Source: Bacillota bacterium
Lineage (GTDB): Bacteria > Bacillota > Clostridia > Acetivibrionales > DTU013
Reading direction: 5' to 3'
Assembly: GCA_023435805.1 (NCBI GenBank)
Contig: JAEZMC010000255.1
Location: 1 to 13,132 of the forward strand
DNA length: 13,132 bases
In this document: positions 1-6,616 of the stretch, piece after piece
Layout of the letters: each line of letters opens with the position of its first letter
Position numbering within the stretch: the stretch's first letter is position 1
Program-made: the position numbers and the translations under genes
Notes under the pieces: generated by a model
The model's database searches: none
What the model saw: only the letters and a program-made list of their open reading frames with translations
Told to the model about the DNA's origin: nothing

Positions 1-558
1 GTCATAGGCTTCCTGGGGACCCATGATGCCTGCCATGTCCTTGATGCAGATGGATTGGACTCCCATTTCTTCAAGCTCTCTGCCCATTTTCGCATACTTT
101 TCGAGGTTATGGATCGGGCTGGTGGTATAGCAGATGCAGCCCTGTGCATACGCCTTCCTCTTAAGCGTTTCATCAACAGCCACCTGAATATTGCGAAAGT
201 CGTTCAATGCATCAAATATTCTGAATATGTCCATTCCGCTTTCCACGGACTGTGCGACAAATTTTCTCACAACATCGTCCGGGTAATGTTTATAACCCAG
301 TATGTTCTGACCTCTCAACAGCATCTGCAGCTTCGTGTTTTTGACTTTAGCTCTGATTTTTTCAAGCCGTTGCCAGGGATCTTCATTCAGATATCTGAGG
401 CATGAATCAAAAGTTGCCCCGCCCCAACATTCCAATGAGTAATACCCGGCCTTATCCAACGTCTCCAGGATCGGCTCGAAATCTGAAAAGGGCATCCTTG
501 TAGCGATGAGAGACTGGTTGGCATCACGCAGTACGGTTTCTGTGATATTTACCTTCAT
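1..558 (-). CDS. oadA: OadA/PycB-type carboxyltransferase (oxaloacetate decarboxylase alpha or pyruvate carboxylase subunit B), 5' part only
   Basis: The reverse strand is open from an ATG at 558-556 to the window edge, giving 186 in-frame codons with no stop; the C-terminal part is outside. The protein begins MKVNITETVLRDANQS and shows the carboxyltransferase TIM-barrel signatures of this family: RDANQS (residues 11-16, metal and substrate site), GGATFD (46-51), LLRGQN (80-85) and KDMAG (173-177), whose lysine is the carbamylated metal ligand in pyruvate carboxylase. Family members transfer a carboxyl group between oxaloacetate/pyruvate and biotin. Whether this one is a Na+-pump oxaloacetate decarboxylase alpha subunit, a split pyruvate carboxylase B subunit or a transcarboxylase 5S subunit cannot be told without the C-terminus and its neighbours. 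An AAAGGAG ribosome binding site lies about 8 nt before the ATG. It has its own promoter and a leader with an intrinsic terminator. Confidence 0.93.
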   Translation of the reverse strand, partial: MKVNITETVLRDANQSLIATRMPFSDFEPILETLDKAGYYSLECWGGATFDSCLRYLNEDPWQRLEKIRAKVKNTKLQMLLRGQNILGYKHYPDDVVRKFVAQSVESGMDIFRIFDALNDFRNIQVAVDETLKRKAYAQGCICYTTSPIHNLEKYAKMGRELEEMGVQSICIKDMAGIMGPQEAYD

Positions 559-635
559 TGCGATTCATCTCCTTTTTATATTGTATTTGATATTGTGCAA
601 ATGATCATTGCTTATGTGTGCAGCCTGTTCCGACT

Positions 636-677
636 AAAAATAAAAAGGCGGAGACTGCTGCTGCGCAGCTCTCCACC
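636..677 (-). terminator. intrinsic terminator inside the carboxyltransferase leader (candidate attenuator)
   Basis: On the minus strand the arm GGTGGAGAGCTGC (677-665) pairs with GCAGTCTCCGCC (658-647), with one mismatch and one bulged base. The stem is followed directly by TTTTTATTTTT (646-636). It lies about 70 nt downstream of the predicted transcription start and about 80 nt before the start codon. No gene on the minus strand lies between it and the promoter, so it can only act on the leader transcript (or on antisense read-through from the divergent gene). That position fits conditional termination, but I found no convincing antiterminator partner. Confidence 0.6.
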
Positions 678-755
678 CTAAAAGCCAAATTTCTTGAAAA
701 CAGTTACCTGTCCAACCGGAAATTGTATCTATTCATTTCAATTAAATCTACCTAT

Positions 756-783
756 AGTATAAATGAATCCCGGTAAAAGTCAA
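756..783 (-). promoter_or_regulatory. sigma-A type promoter of the carboxyltransferase gene
   Basis: Read on the minus strand: -35 TTGACT (783-778), 16-nt spacer, -10 TATACT (761-756). Transcription would start near 749, leaving a leader of about 190 nt before the ATG at 558. Confidence 0.65.
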
Positions 784-882
784 TATCTTCATGCAAAGGA
801 TGTTCAGGTAAAACGATTCCTTTGTTTCAACAGTGCAATTCGGTGGAAATATCTTTTATAATGGAATCTGGCACATTATTTG

Positions 883-891
883 TGATATAAT
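883..891 (+). promoter_or_regulatory. extended -10 promoter of the 105-aa gene
   Basis: TGATATAAT at 883-891 is a perfect TGnTATAAT extended -10 element. The -35 position holds only a weak match (TGGAAT, 18-nt spacer). The predicted start is near 898, giving a leader of about 90 nt. Other TATAAT-like strings around 905-915 could serve instead. Confidence 0.45.
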
Positions 892-987
892 CATTTTATG
901 AATTGTATATATAATAATACACAAATATCCGCTATGTTGATTTCTACAATTGATTTGATCCAATAAAATAAATGCGGAGGTATTTTT

Positions 988-1305
988 ATGAAAACATCAC
1001 AATTGCTCTTATCCAGTCTGGACATTACGGAAGACGGATACAGCTTCAAGGCTCAATTCATTCTCAGTTCGCCGGAAAAATCAAAAAACGTTGATATTGA
1101 TGCTTTGGAATCCGAATCGTCCCTGGAGGAAATCAAAACCTACTTCGGGCTTGATGAATCTACCTCGGAAATAAAAAACCAGCTGATGGACATGATTATG
1201 GAAAAAGCACATATCGGCTCAACGATCATTGAGGGAGAAGATTACGAGGAAACCGTCAAAAAAAAGAAAGTGGAACGCCTTGCCAACAGTCTTGACATGG
1301 CGTAA
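988..1305 (+). CDS. hypothetical 105-aa acidic/charged protein
   Basis: This is the only well supported plus-strand gene. A GCGGAGG ribosome binding site sits 8 nt before the ATG, a promoter lies upstream and an intrinsic terminator follows the stop. The 105-residue product starts MKTSQLLLSSLDITEDGYSF. It has a short beta-prone N-terminal half (about residues 8-30), an acidic middle (DIDALESESSLEEI, about 36-49) and a charged C-terminus with a KKKK run (about 91-94). There is no signal peptide, membrane segment or cysteine pair, so it is probably cytosolic. I do not recognise the family. It could be a small regulator or a partner of another protein, but nothing in the sequence decides this. 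It is divergent from the carboxyltransferase gene and convergent with the methyltransferase gene. Confidence 0.8.
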   Translation: MKTSQLLLSSLDITEDGYSFKAQFILSSPEKSKNVDIDALESESSLEEIKTYFGLDESTSEIKNQLMDMIMEKAHIGSTIIEGEDYEETVKKKKVERLANSLDMA

Positions 1306-1332
1306 ATACAGATAGAGATATCCTTGCAAGGT

Positions 1333-1382
1333 ATTGCCGGATCGATACGGGAATGACGCCCTATCCATCCGGCAATTGTTTT
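1333..1382 (+). terminator. intrinsic terminator after the 105-aa gene
   Basis: ATTGCCGGAT (1333-1342) pairs perfectly with ATCCGGCAAT (1367-1376), and the 24-nt loop can form a further small GGG/CCC stem. A T-rich TGTTTT follows at 1377-1382. It begins 27 nt after the stop codon. A second small hairpin, GGCGG-GATA-CCGCC (1383-1396), follows it with GCATTTT behind. On the minus strand neither stem is followed by a T tract, so it serves the plus-strand gene. Confidence 0.6.
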
Positions 1383-1443
1383 GGCGGGATACCGCCCGCA
1401 TTTTACATTCCCATGCCGATAAACTCCGGCCATTTACCACTCC

Positions 1444-2493
1444 TTATTCGCCCCTTGCTTCACGTGCCGTCTCCACCATTGCAAGATAACCGGCAGCTGG
1501 AACATAATGAGGGATAGAATTTCCCGAACCCAATGCAAACCCGCCCCTGCCGCGGGAATAGCCTATTACGTCCCTGACGATTTCCTTTATTTCACTCTCA
1601 CTTTTCCTGCACAGATGATCGGTGTCAACCCCGCCGAAATTCCCGATACGGTCGCCGTATTGATCCACCCATACGGAAAACGGTGCGATCTGGTCCTCAT
1701 TTGAGTGTTTGGCATCAATCTTTGCCACGCGGATCAAGTCTTCCATCACGTCGAATATCTTCCCGCAGCAGTGAAATAAGAAGGGCTTATCATACGCATG
1801 GACAAGCTCGATGATCCTTGCATACTGCGGAATGATCCTGGATCGGATATCCGCGGCAGGAATCAGCGTATTGCTTTTAAATCCAAGGTCATCTCCGAAT
1901 CTGCATACGCAGAAAATTTGTCCGTACCTCTTCAGGAATTCCGACCATATCTTGTACATGACCTCTCCGACCGTTTTGAACAAGTCGTCATACAGCTCGG
2001 GGTCATCGACGGAAATGTAACTGAGTTGTTCGTAGCCCACGATATCCTGTACGCATTCGAAAACGCCGTTGCCGACACCGCCGATGGCCTTCATTCCTTC
2101 CGGCATCGTTTCTCCGAGCAGCTCGTAATCTTCTGCGTATTGCCGGAAAAATAAATTGGGTACATCATCCCATGGATATTTCTCAAAATCCGCCCGGTTT
2201 TTGATCACACCGGGCTTATGCTGTCCGAGTGCACCGCTTCCCGGCATTGCGCTTCCGATGCAGCGTTCCATTGTAACCGTATCGTATCCCATCAGACTGA
2301 AAAAGCTATTATAGTTCCTGAAAAATTCACGCTTTTCATTTCTGCTTCCATAATACAGATCCGCGAACTTCTTGTTCATGATGTCTTCCATAACCTTTTC
2401 GGAAATGAGGTGTTCATATAACGGCATTCTGTCCGGCATCACATTCCATGCTGCCTTTACCACGTTGTTGAAATCCGGTGTAAACTCTTTCAT
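1444..2493 (-). CDS. uroporphyrinogen decarboxylase-like (MtaA/CmuA-type) methyltransferase
   Basis: The 349-aa product has the size and motif order of URO-D superfamily proteins that act as corrinoid- or pterin-dependent methyltransferases in anaerobes rather than as heme enzymes. Visible motifs are GGVGNGVFECVQDIVGYE (138-155), CRFGDDLGFKSN (197-208), the HxC zinc site in FLFHCCGK (H241, C243), GNFGGVDTDHL (284-294) and GGFALGSGNSIPHYVP (317-332). The third zinc cysteine of MtaA/MtbA-type enzymes falls around 322-325, where this protein has GSGN, so zinc coordination differs or uses another residue. The heme-enzyme N-terminus (LxxxxPVWxMRQAGR type) is absent. An AAGGAG site precedes the ATG. 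The upstream AraC-type gene, same strand, 75 nt away, is the likely regulator. No corrinoid protein or reductive activase is nearby, so the methyl donor and acceptor are unknown. Confidence 0.85.
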   Translation of the reverse strand: MKEFTPDFNNVVKAAWNVMPDRMPLYEHLISEKVMEDIMNKKFADLYYGSRNEKREFFRNYNSFFSLMGYDTVTMERCIGSAMPGSGALGQHKPGVIKNRADFEKYPWDDVPNLFFRQYAEDYELLGETMPEGMKAIGGVGNGVFECVQDIVGYEQLSYISVDDPELYDDLFKTVGEVMYKIWSEFLKRYGQIFCVCRFGDDLGFKSNTLIPAADIRSRIIPQYARIIELVHAYDKPFLFHCCGKIFDVMEDLIRVAKIDAKHSNEDQIAPFSVWVDQYGDRIGNFGGVDTDHLCRKSESEIKEIVRDVIGYSRGRGGFALGSGNSIPHYVPAAGYLAMVETAREARGE

Positions 2494-2507
2494 CGTTGCG
2501 CTCTCCT

Positions 2508-2542
2508 TATAAGTTACTATAAAGAAATAGTAAACGATGAAA
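2508..2542 (-). promoter_or_regulatory. candidate promoter with inverted repeat before the methyltransferase gene
   Basis: The perfect inverted repeat TTACTAT (2514-2520) / ATAGTAA (2527-2533), with a 6-nt spacer, lies 20 nt before the start codon. On the minus strand it overlaps a possible promoter: a weak -35 TTTTCA, a 16-nt spacer and -10 TATAGT (2522-2517). It could be a binding site for the adjacent AraC-type regulator or a leader hairpin; the promoter elements are only moderate matches. Confidence 0.35.
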
Positions 2543-2568
2543 AGCCTGGAGTATACCCCTGTTTCTGC

Positions 2569-3444
2569 TCAATTCTTTGCAGTTTTTGCTCTTTTTATAT
2601 GTCCGGGCGGATAGCCCCTTACCCTTCTGTACACTCTGTTAAAGCTGGATACATTGCAGAAACCCGTTTCGTAAGCCGCCTGGGATATGTTGATACCCTT
2701 TGTCAGTATCAGCTTTTCCGCTTCACAGATTCTGACATAATCGATGTACTCCTTGAAAGTCTTTCCCGTAATCCTTTTAAAGTACCTGGAAAAATAGGAA
2801 TAGCTCAGGTTCAGCATGTCGGCTGCCTCTTGGAGGTTGACCCCTGTGTTGTAGTTTTTTTCGATATACCGGAATAAAACGTCCAATTTTGCTATGCCGT
2901 CCTCTCCGCCGGTGCCGGTATACTGTGCAAGAATGCCATTTCTGACAAGGCTGGCGACAAGCTGGTAAATGTAGCCTTTGATATATAATTCAAAGCCAAC
3001 CTGTTTTTCCTCAAACTCTTCGTACAATCCCATCATCAGGTTATGCAGCTTGACAGAATTTTTCGAGGTGTCTGCCAGATGGTAAATACTCTCACTCCTG
3101 CCATGAAGAAAGGAAAGGATATATTTTGATTCGAACGCCTTGGGATAGAGGCTGTCGACCACCTCCGGCAGGAATTTGATCACCAGGATGCGGGTGTCCT
3201 CAGCCCTGTCGCAATAAGTACTGTGGATATCCCCTTTATTCAAAATCACCAGGTCATTTTTCCGTGCCTTGAAATACCGGTTGTTGACCTGCTGGTCCGC
3301 AGTACCTCTTATAATATAAAGGATCTCGCAGCAATCATGCCAGTGGGGATCGGCTGTAATATTCTCCTTCCGGTTGTCTCTTATAAAAACATCCACAGGA
3401 AATTCCAGATTTTGATGAATCAGTTCCTCTTTGTAAGGTTTCAT
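2569..3444 (-). CDS. AraC-family transcriptional regulator with cupin sensor domain
   Basis: From the ATG at 3444 the protein is 291 aa. An in-frame ATG ten codons upstream (3474) would give 301 aa, but TAAGGAT sits well placed before the inner ATG and nothing comparable precedes the outer one. The N-terminal half has a cupin-type metal/ligand signature (DPHWHDCCEILYIIRG, about residues 32-47 of the short form). The C-terminal 100 residues hold two AraC helix-turn-helix motifs: NLQEAADMLNLSYSYFSRYF (first) and NISQAAYETGFCNVSSFNRV (second), closed by RGYPPGHIKR. Such proteins bind promoter DNA as dimers and respond to a small ligand in the cupin pocket. The neighbouring methyltransferase gene is the obvious target, by inference. 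The ligand is unknown. Confidence 0.9.
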   Translation of the reverse strand: MKPYKEELIHQNLEFPVDVFIRDNRKENITADPHWHDCCEILYIIRGTADQQVNNRYFKARKNDLVILNKGDIHSTYCDRAEDTRILVIKFLPEVVDSLYPKAFESKYILSFLHGRSESIYHLADTSKNSVKLHNLMMGLYEEFEEKQVGFELYIKGYIYQLVASLVRNGILAQYTGTGGEDGIAKLDVLFRYIEKNYNTGVNLQEAADMLNLSYSYFSRYFKRITGKTFKEYIDYVRICEAEKLILTKGINISQAAYETGFCNVSSFNRVYRRVRGYPPGHIKRAKTAKN

Positions 3445-3493
3445 GACAGCATCCTTAATGAGTGTTTTTTTCATTCTACCATTTTACCGGACA

Positions 3494-3521
3494 ATATAAA
3501 AGCCGCCCATGTGGAGCGGCT
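3494..3521 (-). terminator. intrinsic terminator after the DUF2087/GIY-YIG gene
   Basis: On the minus strand AGCCGC (3521-3516) and GCGGCT (3506-3501) form a stem extended inward by CCA/TGG, followed by TTTATATT (3500-3493). It lies 20 nt after the stop codon at 3542 and just upstream of the AraC-type gene, which therefore probably has its own promoter. Confidence 0.7.
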
Positions 3522-3541
3522 GTTACATTTACCCTCTGTGT

Positions 3542-4693
3542 TCAAACCGGCTTTTTTGTGTTGTAGCCTTTCTCACCGTATGGCTCCAGTTTGTCCAGCC
3601 ATTTTTTCTCAAGCTTTTTCAGCTCCTCCTTTTTGTCAAAGAAGCCTTCTTCCTTCTCTTCCAGCACTTCCAGCACTTCGAATACAAATGCCGCCTCTCC
3701 TAAACGGTTCCAGTCCTTCTGGAGTTCGGCATTTCTGAAGCCGCCCATATTGAGCTCAAAACGTCTGCCGTTCATGTTTTTCAAATCCGGCGTTGCCGTC
3801 ACAAACACCCTCTGGTCTATTGTATTTCTGATCTGGTACACTCCGGCTTCCTTTATCATTTGTTTATACTGCTCCAGCAATTCTTTCCTGCGTTCCATTT
3901 CCTCAACCTTCTTTACATTTATTCCTTTCTCCTGCACATCCTCATTTTTCTTGACCCAGTACCGGCTTCCGTCCGGTTTGCGTTCCATGAGACCGTATTC
4001 AATCAGGTATCTTCTAATCGTTGCAAAATCTTCATAGGCGCCTTTTAATATTTCATTGACCTCTTTTTCGGTATAAAACCTTCCATCGTCAAACCGCTTG
4101 ATCAAATGCCGGATGACCGCCACCTTGCTTTTCTCCTTCATGGAGAAGGTAGACAGCGGACCGTCCGGTCCAAAGGGGAAGTAATTTTTTAATACGGCTT
4201 CATTCTCCTGATCCGTGATACCGTAACGGTCATCCACCATTACCGCCGTTTTGTGCGGCATGACCATGGCAGGAGACCTTTTGCCGCTTTTCAATATATC
4301 CATCAGGGTCAGAAACACTTTAGCCTGTCTCTCCTTTTCCTTCAAGGCAAACCTGTGGTTCCTGACGGTGGAACCTCCCACACCGATTTCCTTCTGAATT
4401 TCGGTATCGCTTTTACCCTGGCGGAACAGCTTCAAAAGACGGTTTTGCTGTTCGGACAGGCCTGTTGTTTTCTTATCCAGTCCAATCAAAGCATCAAATA
4501 CGGACACATGCTCTTTCTCAATATGAACCGTCATATATTTTTCAGCCTCATACCATTTTCCGGCCTCTTGGTAAATCAAGCCCTTTTCAATTTTTCTCCC
4601 GCACAGCAGACATTCGAAGCAGTCTTGCTCTTCCCTGTAACCCTTTTTCATATCTTCCAGCGGCGCATTCAACAGTTTATCCAAATCAAACAT
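3542..4693 (-). CDS. zinc-finger/HTH/DUF2087 regulator fused to a GIY-YIG-like domain
   Basis: The preferred ATG is at 4693 (383 aa), because GAGGG lies 10 nt upstream. An in-frame ATG at 4729 (395 aa) has no ribosome binding site. In 395-aa numbering: a C2H2-like metal site (C40-x2-C43 and H69-x4-H74, with an extra C37); an HTH at about 91-130 (SDTEIQKEIGVGGSTVRNHR); a DUF2087 domain at about 180-258 with YTEKEVNEILKGAYEDFATI and RRYLIEYGLMERKPDGSRYW; a charged linker; and a GIY-YIG-like domain at about 294-390 (GVYQIRN, FVTATPDLKNMNGRRF, ELQKDW, EPYGEKGYN). DUF2087 is found in bacterial transcriptional regulators. In the GIY-YIG part the second motif reads VFV-T instead of YIG, so nuclease activity is doubtful and a nucleic-acid-binding role is possible. 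It has its own promoter and terminator. Confidence 0.85.
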   Translation of the reverse strand: MFDLDKLLNAPLEDMKKGYREEQDCFECLLCGRKIEKGLIYQEAGKWYEAEKYMTVHIEKEHVSVFDALIGLDKKTTGLSEQQNRLLKLFRQGKSDTEIQKEIGVGGSTVRNHRFALKEKERQAKVFLTLMDILKSGKRSPAMVMPHKTAVMVDDRYGITDQENEAVLKNYFPFGPDGPLSTFSMKEKSKVAVIRHLIKRFDDGRFYTEKEVNEILKGAYEDFATIRRYLIEYGLMERKPDGSRYWVKKNEDVQEKGINVKKVEEMERRKELLEQYKQMIKEAGVYQIRNTIDQRVFVTATPDLKNMNGRRFELNMGGFRNAELQKDWNRLGEAAFVFEVLEVLEEKEEGFFDKKEELKKLEKKWLDKLEPYGEKGYNTKKPV

Positions 4694-4754
4694 CCTTACA
4701 CTTCCCTCTTCGACTAATATAGCAAACATTTTTATTATTCGTCTATCCTTACGC

Positions 4755-4775
4755 TAACATATTATATCTATGTCA
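4755..4775. promoter_or_regulatory. near-palindrome over the -10 element (candidate operator)
   Basis: TAACATA (4755-4761) and TATGTCA (4769-4775) are inverted copies with one mismatch, separated by 7 nt. They lie across the -10 region of the promoter above, a position where a bound protein would block RNA polymerase. Autoregulation by the HTH protein is an inference. Confidence 0.35.
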
Positions 4776-4787
4776 CTATTTTGTCAA
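4759..4787 (-). promoter_or_regulatory. strong sigma-A promoter of the DUF2087/GIY-YIG gene
   Basis: On the minus strand: perfect -35 TTGACA (4787-4782), 17-nt spacer, -10 TAATAT (4764-4759). Transcription would start near 4752, giving a leader of about 59 nt to the ATG at 4693. This supports that start over 4729. Confidence 0.75.
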
Positions 4788-4798
4788 GTCGAGCCCGT

Positions 4799-4816
4799 AA
4801 AAAAACTGTGGGACAG
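4799..4816 (-). terminator. possible second, weak terminator
   Basis: On the minus strand a small CTGT-CCC-ACAG stem (4816-4806) is followed by seven T residues (4805-4799). It lies 25 nt beyond the strong terminator at 4840-4865 and just upstream of the next promoter. The stem is short, so it could be a back-up terminator or chance. Confidence 0.3.
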
Positions 4817-4834
4817 CCCGGGAACCAAAGCAAC

Positions 4835-4865
4835 AAAAAAGTACACGGCCTGATTACCGTGTACT
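4835..4865 (-). terminator. intrinsic terminator of the kinase/GGDEF-EAL transcript
   Basis: AGTACACGG and CCGTGTACT (4865-4857 and 4848-4840) form a perfect 9-bp stem with an 8-nt loop. It is followed on the minus strand by TTTTTT (4840-4835). It starts 23 nt after the stop codon of the GGDEF-EAL gene. Confidence 0.85.
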
Positions 4866-4888
4866 ATCCTCTTCTGCCAGACATTTTA

Positions 4889-6550
4889 TTACAATAACAT
4901 TTGGATTGCCTCCGACTCAGGCAGCGGTCTGCTGAACAGGTAGCCCTGCATTTTGTTGCAGTCATGCATGATCAGGTAATCCAGCTGCTCCTGTGTCTCC
5001 ACACCCTCGGCAACTACACAGAGATCCATGCTTTTACCGATTTTTACGATCATGTCGGTCAAGGATTTGTTCTTTTCATTGCCGTTAATGGTATCAATAA
5101 ATGTTTTGTCAATTTTCAAGGTCGATATGGGAAGGTACCTTAAATAATTGAGTGAGGAATATCCTTTTCCGAAGTCGTCAAGCGCAATTTTCACGCCCCT
5201 TTCAACCAGAAGCCTGAGTTTTTCGGCAATGGTTTCATAAGACTCCATCAGGATGGACTCGGTAATTTCAATTTCCAGGTATTTAGGGTCTAAATTGATC
5301 AGTTCCAACGTCTCAAAAACGGAATTTACAAAATCCACCTGCAGCAGCTGCAGCATCGAAGCATTGATAGATATGGTCATGTCCCTGTAACCGGACTGAT
5401 GAACTCTTTTCAGAAAGATGCAGGCATTTCTCAGCACCCACTCACCGATCGGAATAATCAGATGGGTATCCTCGGCTATGCTGATAAATTTACTGGGCGA
5501 AACATTCCCCAGCTCAGCGTTGTGCCAGCGGATCAGCGCTTCAAAGCCGGAAATCCTGTTGTTCTGGATATCCAGCTGCGGCTGGTAATACAATTCAAAT
5601 TCGTTATTTTCAAGCGCAGTACGCAAATGCTTTTCGATGTTGACACGTTCCGTAACAGCCTTATTCATTGGCTCGTTAAATATAACAATCCTGTTTTTAC
5701 CCGATGCCTTTGCTTTATATACAGCTATGTCTGCATTTTTCAGAAGCTCGTCCATGGTTGTTCCATGCTCGGGGAACAGGGATATGCCAATGCTCACTGT
5801 ATTAAACAAAAATCTTCCGTCCACTTCGACCCGGTTTTTCAATTCCATCAGCAGCTTCACAGCCACTTTTTCGATTTCATACGTCGTTTCAAAATCTTCT
5901 ATCAATACGATAAATTCATCGCCGCCGAGCCTGAAAACATCACAATTGCTGTCGAGCATGCCACAGAGCTTTTTGCTGATCTCTTTGAGCATGCGGTCTC
6001 CGAAGGAATGCCCCATCGTATCATTGACATATTTAAAATCGTCAATATCCACGAACATCAGTGAACATTTCCCTTCCCGTTTCTCCAGGATGCCTGTTAG
6101 CCTTTCAGTTAACGAAAGGCGGTTTTCAAGGCCGGTCAGAGGATCATGGTATGCGAGGAAATGAAGCTTCTTTTCATATTCAAGCAGCTTCTGCTGGTTT
6201 TCAAGACTTTCCTCATACCTTTGCCTGAGCAGCATATCTGATTCTGCCAGCTTTTGGCACGCTGTTGCCATATCGTCCTTGGCGGCTGTGAGTTCCTCAA
6301 GGTTCTTCAGCAACTGGTCCTCTGCTTCCTTCGTTCTTTTAAGGGCGGTGTGGACCAGCATAAATATGAGTACTCCGGTAATGGCAACATATACCCATCC
6401 CTTCAGCATACTGACCCAGATTACCTTCTCCTGTCCCGAAACCATAAACTCTACAATTTTATCGGACAATAAAATCCAGAGTACACCCGCAAGCACATAC
6501 ACTGCTGATATTCTAAAAGCTACTCTTTTCGGATTATTCCTGGCTGACAT
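4889..6550 (-). CDS. membrane GGDEF-EAL protein (c-di-GMP cyclase/phosphodiesterase)
   Basis: The 553-aa protein starts at an ATG preceded by GGAGGG. Two membrane segments lie at about 11-34 and 44-66 with only a short loop between, so there is little room for an external sensor. A coiled coil follows (about 70-128). The GGDEF domain (about 131-292) has YHDPLTGLENR, the metal aspartate D168 in FVDIDDFK and an intact GGDEF (209-213). The RxxD inhibitory site expected just upstream is not present. The EAL domain (about 305-550) has EALIRW (337-342), N396, E428, DDFGKGYSSL (D458, D459), K479, E515 and Q535, so all usual phosphodiesterase residues are there. Both activities are thus possible, with phosphodiesterase the better supported. 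It lies 66 nt downstream of the sensor kinase gene with no terminator between, so co-transcription is likely. Confidence 0.93.
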   Translation of the reverse strand: MSARNNPKRVAFRISAVYVLAGVLWILLSDKIVEFMVSGQEKVIWVSMLKGWVYVAITGVLIFMLVHTALKRTKEAEDQLLKNLEELTAAKDDMATACQKLAESDMLLRQRYEESLENQQKLLEYEKKLHFLAYHDPLTGLENRLSLTERLTGILEKREGKCSLMFVDIDDFKYVNDTMGHSFGDRMLKEISKKLCGMLDSNCDVFRLGGDEFIVLIEDFETTYEIEKVAVKLLMELKNRVEVDGRFLFNTVSIGISLFPEHGTTMDELLKNADIAVYKAKASGKNRIVIFNEPMNKAVTERVNIEKHLRTALENNEFELYYQPQLDIQNNRISGFEALIRWHNAELGNVSPSKFISIAEDTHLIIPIGEWVLRNACIFLKRVHQSGYRDMTISINASMLQLLQVDFVNSVFETLELINLDPKYLEIEITESILMESYETIAEKLRLLVERGVKIALDDFGKGYSSLNYLRYLPISTLKIDKTFIDTINGNEKNKSLTDMIVKIGKSMDLCVVAEGVETQEQLDYLIMHDCNKMQGYLFSRPLPESEAIQMLL

Positions 6551-6616
6551 TCAAACCCTCCTAGACTGATCATTAAGCGGATATTCTTCATTTGTTTGCA
6601 TTCCGGGAGTGCCTCC

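Larger units (their letters stand above)
559..987. other. divergent intergenic region
   Basis: This 429-nt AT-rich gap separates the carboxyltransferase gene (minus) from the 105-aa gene (plus). It holds the minus-strand promoter and leader terminator and a plus-strand extended -10 promoter, each listed separately. I see no further gene or repeat. A 10-codon frame starting at 735 on the minus strand is discussed under rejected items. Confidence 0.7.

Noticed and set aside
55..405. Plus-strand 116-codon open frame opposite the carboxyltransferase gene
   Set aside because: It lies entirely antisense to a strongly conserved coding sequence and has no family resemblance or ribosome binding site.
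703..735. 10-codon leader peptide (MNRYNFRLDR) upstream of the leader terminator
   Set aside because: It has no ribosome binding site within the predicted transcript and no run of regulatory codons, so it is most likely chance.
636..749. T-box riboswitch in the carboxyltransferase leader, suggested by AGGGTGG before a terminator
   Set aside because: Only about 70 nt separate the predicted transcription start from the terminator, too short for Stem I, and the conserved ACCGCG part of the T-box sequence does not follow AGGGTGG.
1383..1443. Terminator for the methyltransferase gene on the minus strand
   Set aside because: The GGCGG/CCGCC and ATTGCCGGAT hairpins are followed by AAAAC and ACCTTGC on that strand, without T tracts.
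5399..6064. Plus-strand 221-codon open frame opposite the GGDEF-EAL gene
   Set aside because: It is antisense to well defined GGDEF and EAL motifs and its product shows no domain features, so it is a shadow frame.
6551..6616. GGGAG/CTCCC hairpin between kinase and GGDEF-EAL genes as a terminator
   Set aside because: The stem is only 5 bp and is followed by CGGAATGCAAAC with no T tract, so it is unlikely to split the operon.
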